NCBI RefSeq assembly: GCF_014201805.1
Contig: NZ_JACHFK010000001.1
Coordinates: 434,001 to 498,000, forward strand
Reading direction: 5' to 3'
Length of the DNA stretch: 64,000 nucleotides
From: Deinococcus metalli
GTDB lineage: Bacteria; Deinococcota; Deinococci; Deinococcales; Deinococcaceae
This document shows positions 57,026-64,000 of this stretch, one piece after another (within the stretch, counting starts at the first letter, position 1; each line of letters opens with the position of its first letter). The notes under the pieces were generated by a model that saw only the letters and a program-made list of their open reading frames with translations, had not been told where the DNA came from and made no database searches. Position numbers and translations under genes: made by a program.

Positions 57026-57103
57026 GCCCCAGGGTACGGCCGCCGGGAGACGGCCGTCAGATCGGCGCCACAATCCGCCGGGGATACCCCCGGTCGGGCG
57101 GCC

Positions 57104-57646
57104 TTACAGCCGGGCCTGCGCCGTGACGGACGTGAGATTCACGCTCTCGCCGTTGAGCGCGGTGCCCGTCACGACCTGGAAGCCGAAGTACCCGCGGCCG
57201 GTCCTCGCGGCCGCGTCCAGCGCCGCGCCGCTGAGCGTGAACGGCACCTTCGTGCCGGCCTGCACGGTCACGGTGCCGATGGCCTGGGCACTCTCGCCTG
57301 CCGGATCGCAGGCGTACATGGTCGGGGACGTAAACGGCACCGTCGAGCACGTCGCGTCCAGCCCGTCGAGGGTGGAGCGCACGTACAGCTTCACGGTCCC
57401 CAGGTCCCCGCCGGACGCGTTGTACAGCGCGTTGCCGCGGATCGTCAGGCCGCGCAGCGCCGCCGGGAGGGTCACGCCCTCCAGCTGGTCCTGATTGACA
57501 TACACCACCTTCCCCTGCGTGATGAAGGTATTCGCCAGGGGCACGGTCGTGTCGCGCAGCGCGACGACGGGCGTGGGAATCACGCCACAGCCGGCCAGCA
57601 GCAGGGCGGCAAGGGGCAGCAGGGGACGGGCGGGACGGTCGGGCAT
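57104..57646 (-). CDS. Lipoprotein of unknown function
   Basis: A 180-residue protein with lipobox LLAGC (Cys20) and a beta-rich body. A Cys pair lies in DATCSTVPFTSPTMYACDP. No family is recognised. GGAGGATC precedes the ATG by about 5 nt. It is followed 78 bases later on the same strand by the S41 protease, so the two may be co-transcribed. Confidence 0.7.
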   Translation of the reverse strand: MPDRPARPLLPLAALLLAGCGVIPTPVVALRDTTVPLANTFITQGKVVYVNQDQLEGVTLPAALRGLTIRGNALYNASGGDLGTVKLYVRSTLDGLDATCSTVPFTSPTMYACDPAGESAQAIGTVTVQAGTKVPFTLSGAALDAAARTGRGYFGFQVVTGTALNGESVNLTSVTAQARL

Positions 57647-57751
57647 GGGGTGATCCTCCGGAGTCGGCTTGAAACGGCGGGGCAGGGTCCTGACCGCCAG
57701 AATAGTGAGCGTTCCTGACAGCCGGGTGACACGCTCTGCTAGCCTGCCCGC

Positions 57752-58930
57752 GTGAAACGCCGTCCCACCGTCACCCTCCAGGCCGCCGCCGTGCGCCGCA
57801 TCACGGGCCGGTATCCCTTCGGCCACCGCGCCGATATCGCCGCGAGCGACGCCGGCATCCAGCCCGGCGAGGTCGTGGACGTGCGCGGCCCGACCGGCCC
57901 GGTGATCGCGCGCGGGTACTTCAACACCGACGGCGGCACACCCCTGCGCCTGCTGACGTGGACCGGCGAGGACATCGACGCGGCGTTCTACCGGCGCCGC
58001 GTGCGGGCGGCCCTGGAGCGCCGCGCCGGCCGCATCCAGGCCACCGACGCCATGCGGGTGCTGCATGCCGAGGCGGACGGCCTGCCGGGCGTGGTCGCGG
58101 ACCGCTTCGGGGGCGTGCTGGGCGTGCAGCTGCGCAACGCCGGCGTGGAGCGTCACCGCGACCTGATCGTGCAGGCGCTCAAGGCCGAGACGGGCGCAGA
58201 CGCCGCTTACGAGCGCAGCGACACCGGCGAGCGCCGCAAGGAGGGCCTGGACCTCCACACTGGCACCCTGTGGGGCGACGTGCCCGAGCGCGTGAGGTTC
58301 CACGAGGACGATCTGGAACTGCATTTCGCGCCCATGGACGCCCAGAAGACCGGGTTCTTTCTGGATCAGCGCGACAACCGCCGGCTGCTGCGCTCCTTCG
58401 TGCAGCCTGGCCAGGGCTTCCTCGACGTGTACTCGTACACCGGGGGCTTCAGCCTGCACGCCGCGCGGGCCGGCGCCAGGAGCGTGGCGGTGGACAAGGA
58501 CCAGGTCGCGCTGGCCGCGCTGGAGCAGGCTGCCCGGCACAACGGCGTGAACGTGGGGGTGCGCTGGGGCGACGCGCTGGAGGTGCTGCGCACGCTGTCG
58601 CGCGACAAACGCAGCTTCGGCGTCGCGGTGCTCGACCCGCCCACCCTGGCCAAACGCCGCGACGACGTGCCCGGCGCCAAGCGCATCTTCACCGACGGTG
58701 CCGCACTGACCCTGGGCATGCTGGAGCCCGGCGGGGTGCTGCTGATCAGCACCTGCGCCCACTACATCCGCGTGGATGACCTGCTTGACGCCGCGCGCGT
58801 GGCCGCCGCCACCGCCGGCTGCGACGCCGAGGTGCTGGACGTCACGTACCAGCCTGCGGACCACCCGCACCTTCTGAGCGTGCCGGAGAGCCTGTACCTC
58901 AAGAGCATCCTGCTGCGTAAGCAGGCCTGA
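57752..58930 (+). CDS. SAM-dependent 23S rRNA methyltransferase (RlmI-like)
   Basis: A 392-residue protein: N-terminal PUA-like domain (about 5-80), a central EEHEE-like linker, and a Rossmann methyltransferase domain with FLDVYSYTGGFSLHAARAGA (SAM-binding) and the VAVLDPPTLAKRRDD motif. TCAHYI contains the catalytic Cys expected of m5C enzymes. By homology it modifies a cytosine of 23S rRNA. GTG start with TAGCCT 6 nt upstream (leaderless). Confidence 0.9.
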   Translation: MKRRPTVTLQAAAVRRITGRYPFGHRADIAASDAGIQPGEVVDVRGPTGPVIARGYFNTDGGTPLRLLTWTGEDIDAAFYRRRVRAALERRAGRIQATDAMRVLHAEADGLPGVVADRFGGVLGVQLRNAGVERHRDLIVQALKAETGADAAYERSDTGERRKEGLDLHTGTLWGDVPERVRFHEDDLELHFAPMDAQKTGFFLDQRDNRRLLRSFVQPGQGFLDVYSYTGGFSLHAARAGARSVAVDKDQVALAALEQAARHNGVNVGVRWGDALEVLRTLSRDKRSFGVAVLDPPTLAKRRDDVPGAKRIFTDGAALTLGMLEPGGVLLISTCAHYIRVDDLLDAARVAAATAGCDAEVLDVTYQPADHPHLLSVPESLYLKSILLRKQA

Positions 58931-58963
58931 CCTGCCGCGCGGATCGCTTATGCTACGCACTAC

Positions 58964-59638
58964 ATGAGCGCCGTGATCCACCTGCAAGCGCTGGGGCTGA
59001 CCGAGTACGAGGCCCGCGCGTACACCGCCCTGCTGGCCCTGGGCCGGGCGGTGCCCGCCCGCGTGGCCAGACAGGCGGGCATCCCGCGCCCCAAGATCTA
59101 CGAGACGCTCGAACGCCTCGAGGGCCGCGGGCTGGCCGCCAAGGTCGGGCAGAACCCGCTGGAATACGCGCCGCTCAGCGCCCGCGAGTACCTGTCGCGT
59201 GCGCGCCGCTCCTTCGACGATCGCCTGGGTGCCCTGGAGCGCGACCTGACCCGCCTCGCCCCGGACCCGGCGCCCGAGGCCGTGTACCACCTGTACGGCG
59301 AGGCCGCGATCCGCAGCCTGTGCGAGGACCTGACCCTGAATGCCCGCCGCAGCCTGCACGTGGCTGGCGACGCGGGCATGGCCAGCCGACTGGAACGCCT
59401 CACGCCGCGCGGTGTGCACCTGCTGGTCAGTTCGCTGGACGGCCTGCCCAGCGTGGCCGCGCAGGGCCAGCGGGCCTTTCTGCTCGCCCGTGACGGCGAG
59501 GCCGCCGTGATCGCGCACTTCATTGACGAGGGCGGCAGCGGCGAGGCACACGGCGTGCACACGCACAACCCGGTGATCATCCACCTGATCGAGGGGTATG
59601 TGGAACTCGCGGCCCGCAGCGTGGGCGTGCCCGGCTGA
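58964..59638 (+). CDS. TrmB-family transcriptional regulator
   Basis: A 224-residue protein. The N-terminal winged helix (LGLTEYEARAYTALLALGRAVPARVARQAGIPRPKIYETLERLEGRGL) is the TrmB DNA-binding domain; a PLD-like effector domain follows (about 95-215; GVHLLVSSLDG, HFIDEGGSGEAHGV). TrmB proteins often sense sugars and control their transporters, but no sugar genes are adjacent. TATGCT is 9 nt upstream of the ATG. Confidence 0.88.
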   Translation: MSAVIHLQALGLTEYEARAYTALLALGRAVPARVARQAGIPRPKIYETLERLEGRGLAAKVGQNPLEYAPLSAREYLSRARRSFDDRLGALERDLTRLAPDPAPEAVYHLYGEAAIRSLCEDLTLNARRSLHVAGDAGMASRLERLTPRGVHLLVSSLDGLPSVAAQGQRAFLLARDGEAAVIAHFIDEGGSGEAHGVHTHNPVIIHLIEGYVELAARSVGVPG

Positions 59639-59718
59639 CGCAGCCTGCCGGCACTGTTGACAAGCCTGGGAACCGCTGTTAACCTAGCTGAGCCCTGAAG
59701 AGGGCGAAGCGCAGAAGT

Positions 59719-59794
<76 letters not shown>

Positions 59795-59798
59795 AGAA

Positions 59799-59841
59799 AG
59801 AGTCCGGAGGCCTAGGCTTCCGGACTCTGGCTTTGTTTTCG
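59799..59841 (+). terminator. Intrinsic terminator of tRNA-Ala
   Basis: AGAGTCCGGA (59799-59808) pairs with TCCGGACTCT (59819-59828), with more pairing inside (GGCC-TA-GGCT), followed by GGCTTTGTTTTCG. It ends just before the stop of the convergent Kelch gene. Confidence 0.9.
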
Positions 59842-59850
59842 CCTGTGGCG

Positions 59851-61473
59851 TCATCTGGCCTGCGACGGGTCGGGGAGGCGTGCGGACGCCACCTCGCTTA
59901 GTGTGGCCTTCCAACCCTGGGCCGAAGCGTTGCCGCCCGTGAAGTAAAAGCTGTTCCCAATCGCGCCCGCCACGCCTGAGACGCGGGCCACAGGCAGGGG
60001 CGTCAGCGGGGTCCACGTGTTCGAGACGGGGTCGTATGCCGTCACGTCTGCCATTGGGACGTTGTGGGCGGTTTCACCTCCGGCCACGATGATCCTCCCA
60101 CCCAGGACGAACGTCGAATTCGAGATGTGGCTCCGGGCGCGTGGCAGCGGGGCGAGCGGGGTCCAGGTGTTCGTCGGTGGGTCATAGGCCTCGACCCAGG
60201 GCTGAGTGGTCAACGTGCTGTCGTGCCCGGTCTGGCCGCCGATGGCATAGATTTTGCCGTTCAGTACGGCAGAACCCAGGTGATTCCGGGCATGGAGGAG
60301 CGGCGCCGCCACGGTCCAGGTCGTCTGCCGCGCGCCCAGGTCTAGGACATAGTGGACGCTGAGGTCCTGGTTCCGGGCCCGGTTGGTGCCGCCGAAGTAA
60401 TGCAACTTGCCATCCAGGTACTGCAACTGTCCGGCGGCCAGCGGCACGGGCAGGGCGGGCAGGGGGCTGTACTGCTGCGAGCCGGTGTCGAACGCCCAGA
60501 CCTGGGTCGTCCCGAAGACCTGGCCAGACCACGTGCCATTCGGGCCGGGAAGCCCGGAGTAGCCGCCTGCAAAGTAGATGATGGAGCCGTTTGAGGTGAT
60601 GCCCGCGTGAGTGAGCCCGGTCCCGGGCATGACTGTGCGGGCCGTCCATGTATTGGTGAGGGGATCGAAGGCCTGCACCCTGTTGGTCGGCGTGCAGCAC
60701 GCCCTCAGGCTGTCGAAGCCGCCGAACACGTACAGCCTGCCGCCCGAGACGACACCCTGCCCTTCGGACACGCCGACAGCGTTCGGCTGGCTGGCGATGG
60801 GGGTGTAGACGACGGTGGTTGCAGCGGTCGGCGGTGGGCTCACGACCGGCGCGCAGTCGAGCGTCGCCGATCCCCAGTCCGCGTGGTCGTACGCGATGCC
60901 GTCGCCCGCATCGGTCACGACCAGTTTCACTTCCTTCACGCCCTTCAGCGGGGCGCTGAGGGTGAAGGCGCCCTGGCCGCCGGTGCGCGTGCCGCTGTCG
61001 GCGAGCTTCCGGCCGTCGCCATACACCTGGAAGACGACGCTGCCCTTCCCGGCGGTCTCATCGTCCACGCCGACCTGCGCGGTGATGGTCGAGCACGTGC
61101 CGGGCAGGGTGTAGATGATCTCGCTGGGTGCGTGCACGCCCAGGCCGCTGCTGAAGGTCTGGCCGGCCACGGTGAGTGTGCGCCCGTCGCTGGCCTGCTC
61201 GCTGCCGTTGCTGGCGTTGCGTTCCAGCGGTCCCCACCCATTCGTCGCGCTGCTGTAGTCCAGTGCCGACACTTGATTCAATTTCGCCGGGATGGCCGCA
61301 GGCGAGGTGTTGCGGTCACTCCACGGGTGCGTCGCGCCGTGCCCATACGGATCGGTGTGGGCGGGCTGCGGACTCGAGGTGCCCGGCGTCGTACACGCGG
61401 CCAGGGTGACGGTCAGCACGGCAGCCAGGCGCGTCACGCGCGGGGCCGGTCGGTCGGGAGAGAAGATGGACAT
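59851..61473 (-). CDS. NPCBM/NEW2-Kelch surface lipoprotein (second paralogue)
   Basis: A 540-residue lipoprotein with lipobox LAAC (Cys27). An NPCBM/NEW2-type domain (about 65-210; [49 protein letters not shown]) leads into six Kelch blades (about 225-540; LYVFGGF, IYFAGGY, LHYFGG, IYAIGGQ, IIVAGGE, FYFTGGN). GGAGG precedes the ATG by 7 nt. It resembles the 383-2446 protein but lacks the malectin domain. It is squeezed between tRNA-Ala and tRNA-Met on the opposite strand. Likely a surface carbohydrate-binding protein. Confidence 0.87.
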   Translation of the reverse strand: MSIFSPDRPAPRVTRLAAVLTVTLAACTTPGTSSPQPAHTDPYGHGATHPWSDRNTSPAAIPAKLNQVSALDYSSATNGWGPLERNASNGSEQASDGRTLTVAGQTFSSGLGVHAPSEIIYTLPGTCSTITAQVGVDDETAGKGSVVFQVYGDGRKLADSGTRTGGQGAFTLSAPLKGVKEVKLVVTDAGDGIAYDHADWGSATLDCAPVVSPPPTAATTVVYTPIASQPNAVGVSEGQGVVSGGRLYVFGGFDSLRACCTPTNRVQAFDPLTNTWTARTVMPGTGLTHAGITSNGSIIYFAGGYSGLPGPNGTWSGQVFGTTQVWAFDTGSQQYSPLPALPVPLAAGQLQYLDGKLHYFGGTNRARNQDLSVHYVLDLGARQTTWTVAAPLLHARNHLGSAVLNGKIYAIGGQTGHDSTLTTQPWVEAYDPPTNTWTPLAPLPRARSHISNSTFVLGGRIIVAGGETAHNVPMADVTAYDPVSNTWTPLTPLPVARVSGVAGAIGNSFYFTGGNASAQGWKATLSEVASARLPDPSQAR

Positions 61474-61595
61474 GGGTCCTCCGTTCAGGCGCAGCCGTCA
61501 ACGCTTCGTTGTACGTGCGGCCCGGGTCTTGTGCGATTCGCTTTCGGGCGGTACTCTGATGCGGCCCGGTCAACGGGCACCCGCACACCCTCTGC

Positions 61596-61672
<77 letters not shown>

Positions 61673-61675
61673 CCG

Positions 61676-61700
61676 ACCCGCCTCACGGCGGGTGTTGTCG
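61676..61700 (+). terminator. Terminator after tRNA-Met
   Basis: ACCCGCC (61676-61682) pairs with GGCGGGT (61687-61693) around TCAC, followed by GTTGTCG. It precedes the stop of the convergent SDR gene by a few bases. Confidence 0.65.
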
Positions 61701-61707
61701 TGCCCTG

Positions 61708-62496
61708 TCACACCGGGCGCCCGGCCATCATGAAGCTGGCGGTCATGCCGCCGTCCACGGGCAGGATCGCGCCGGTCACGAAACTGGCGGCGTCGCTGCC
61801 CAGGAAGTACACGACCTCGGCCACCTCGCGCGGCGTGCCGATGCGGCGCAGGGCGTGCAGGTCCTCGTAGTCGCGGCGGGTCTGGGCCGGATCGTCACTG
61901 CTCTCGATGCCGCGCAGCAGCCCTTCCGTGCTGATCGCGCCGGGCGCCACGGCGTTTACCCGCACGCCGCGCGGCGCGAGGTCCAGGCACATGGCGCGCG
62001 TGAGGTTCACCAGACCGCCCTTGCTGGCGTTGTATGCGGCGTTGTCCTGCTCGGCGAACAGGCCCTGGACGCTGGCGACATTCACGACCGCGGCGCCGCG
62101 CGGCATCTGCCCGATCAGCTCGCGCACCAGCAGCAGTGGAGCGGTCAGATTCACGTTCAGGGTGCGCGCCCAGCCCCGCTCGCTGACGTCGAGCACGCTG
62201 CCGTGCGCGCCCTGGTAGGCGGCGTTGTTCACCAGCACCTGTACACCGCCGTGCTCGTGCGCTGCCTGCGCGATGCGGGCGCGGCCGCGCGGCGTGGTGA
62301 TGTCCGCCTTCACGCGCGTGTGCCCCTTGAGCGTGGGCGGCAGGTCGAGGTCGACCGATACGATGCGGGCGCCGCGTTCGGCGTACAGCTCGGCGATGGC
62401 GCGGCCGATGCCCCGAGCCGCACCGGTGACGATCACCGCCAGTCCGGGCGTCCCGTCCGGCGTCGTGGGGGCGGGTGGAGGAGTTGTGGAGACCAT
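61708..62496 (-). CDS. Short-chain dehydrogenase/reductase
   Basis: A 262-residue classical SDR. The cofactor loop is [10 protein letters not shown] (T-G-x3-G-x-G), NNAAYQG is the NNAG-like motif, the catalytic Ser is in [10 protein letters not shown], and the YNASK motif supplies Tyr and Lys. The end [13 protein letters not shown] is typical. The NAD preference is suggested by an Asp at the end of the second strand (IVSVDLD). The start at 62496 is chosen from the conserved context ACTGACGGCATG, which also precedes the PhoU-like gene; Mets at 62517 and 62580 are alternatives. Substrate unknown. Confidence 0.87.
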   Translation of the reverse strand: MVSTTPPPAPTTPDGTPGLAVIVTGAARGIGRAIAELYAERGARIVSVDLDLPPTLKGHTRVKADITTPRGRARIAQAAHEHGGVQVLVNNAAYQGAHGSVLDVSERGWARTLNVNLTAPLLLVRELIGQMPRGAAVVNVASVQGLFAEQDNAAYNASKGGLVNLTRAMCLDLAPRGVRVNAVAPGAISTEGLLRGIESSDDPAQTRRDYEDLHALRRIGTPREVAEVVYFLGSDAASFVTGAILPVDGGMTASFMMAGRPV

Positions 62497-62574
62497 GCCG
62501 TCAGTGTCCGGCACCATGTAGAGCGCTGCATGGAGTCTCAACAGTTCCTGAATTCTTGGACTCCTGTCCAGCTT

Positions 62575-62617
62575 CATCAAATCAGAGCAGGCGGAGCCAG
62601 GAGTGGTCTCCGCCTGC
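62575..62617 (-). terminator. Terminator of the etfBA operon
   Basis: On the minus strand GCAGGCGGAG pairs with CTCCGCCTGC around an 11-nt loop, followed by TCTGATTTG, about 18 bases after the etfA stop. Confidence 0.7.
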
Positions 62618-62634
62618 GGTCTGTATGGAACTAG

Positions 62635-63581
<947 letters not shown>

Positions 63582-63585
<4 letters not shown>

Positions 63586-64000
63586 GCGATCACCTTCGCT
63601 TCATTGCGCAGCAGCTCCAGCAGATGCTGGGCGGCCGCCTGAGGGTCTTTGCCGTCGATCATGGTGTTGCGCCTGGCGCGCGTCTGGATCTCCGCGCCGA
63701 CCACCTTCACGGTCGGCGTCACGCCGTAGGTGGCGGGATCGTCCTTGCGGAGTTCCTTCTTCTTGGCCTTCATGATGTTCGGCAGGGTGGGATAGCGTGG
63801 GTCGTTCAGGCCCTGCTGCGTGGTCACCACGGCCGGCAGGGTCGCGCGGAAGCTCTCGTTGCCGTCGTCCACGTCGTGCCGGCCGGTCAGGGTGTCGCCC
63901 TCGACCTTCAACTCGTTCGTCCACGTGAGCTGCGGCCACCCGAGGCGTTCGGCACTCGCCGCGCCCAGCGCCTGCGAGTCCCAGTCGGCCTCCTGCCCGC
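63582..64000 (-). CDS. etfB: Electron transfer flavoprotein beta subunit (5' end beyond the window)
   Basis: The C-terminal 139 residues are present; the gene runs off the window. [44 protein letters not shown] (the ETF-beta signature around the conserved Pro-Arg-Tyr-Pro) and the C-terminal helix [13 protein letters not shown] are clear. It forms the heterodimer with EtfA and binds AMP by family. Coupled to etfA by ATGA. Confidence 0.95.

Overview
The window is GC-rich and fits a Deinococcus-type chromosome. It has short-form hisG with hisZ, a divided rpsB-tsf-pyrH-frr-cdsA-dxr-rseP cluster, many small secreted lipoproteins, an M8-like metalloprotease, and very many genes whose start codon lies 6-7 nt after a TANNNT hexamer, the leaderless-promoter arrangement known from Deinococcus. 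No replicase, transposase, integrase or CRISPR array is visible. All species-level statements are inference.

Layout. 1-382: probable right end of an integrated element, ending in the 3' half of a tRNA-Lys gene. 383-9000: three large surface lipoproteins on the minus strand (NPCBM-malectin-Kelch; an Ig-like lipoprotein; a 1672-residue array of Ig-like modules ending in a PxKF-type domain). 9123-11883: barstar-like inhibitor, barnase-like RNase, haem-dependent oxidative N-demethylase-like protein, uppP. 11949-20300: APH-like kinase, then translation and envelope housekeeping (rpsB, tsf, pyrH, frr, cdsA, dxr, rseP), with an M8-like protease inserted convergently. 20310-28478: an AhpD-like protein and a BMP/nucleoside-type ABC transporter, whose binding-protein gene is separated from its permease/ATPase operon by a plus-strand redox-repair cassette (msrP, msrQ, thioredoxin-like, DsbD-alpha-like). 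28604-33612: PhoU-like protein, then a sugar ABC transporter with an LLM flavin monooxygenase. 33789-40292: M3 peptidase, SppA, a GATase1-like/truncated-globin fusion, cytochrome c, BtuF-like protein, TetR. 40375-46476: MOSC protein, mtnN-lrgA-lrgB, MalY/PatB aminotransferase, hisZ-hisG, a small Ig-like lipoprotein. 46530-52946: DedA, Nth-like glycosylase, CysQ-like phosphatase, GNAT, D-2-hydroxyacid dehydrogenase, mnmA, lysA-like decarboxylase. 53005-59638: secreted phospholipase A2, TetR, TerC, a small NuoE-like protein, S41 protease, lipoprotein, RlmI-like methyltransferase, TrmB regulator. 59719-61672: tRNA-Ala(GGC) and tRNA-Met(CAT) flanking a second NPCBM-Kelch lipoprotein. 61708-64000: SDR oxidoreductase and etfA-etfB (etfB cut by the window edge).

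Functional themes. Extracytoplasmic maintenance recurs: methionine sulfoxide repair with thiol-redox partners, rseP and sppA membrane proteolysis, uppP and cdsA envelope lipid metabolism, and numerous lipoproteins. Transport is represented by a nucleoside-type and a carbohydrate-type ABC system. The most unusual items are the split tRNA-Lys remnant, a three-half-site inverted-repeat array between a tetR and a terC gene, the globin fusion, a NuoE-like domain lacking one cysteine of each iron-sulfur pair, and two NPCBM-Kelch paralogues that both sit beside tRNA genes.
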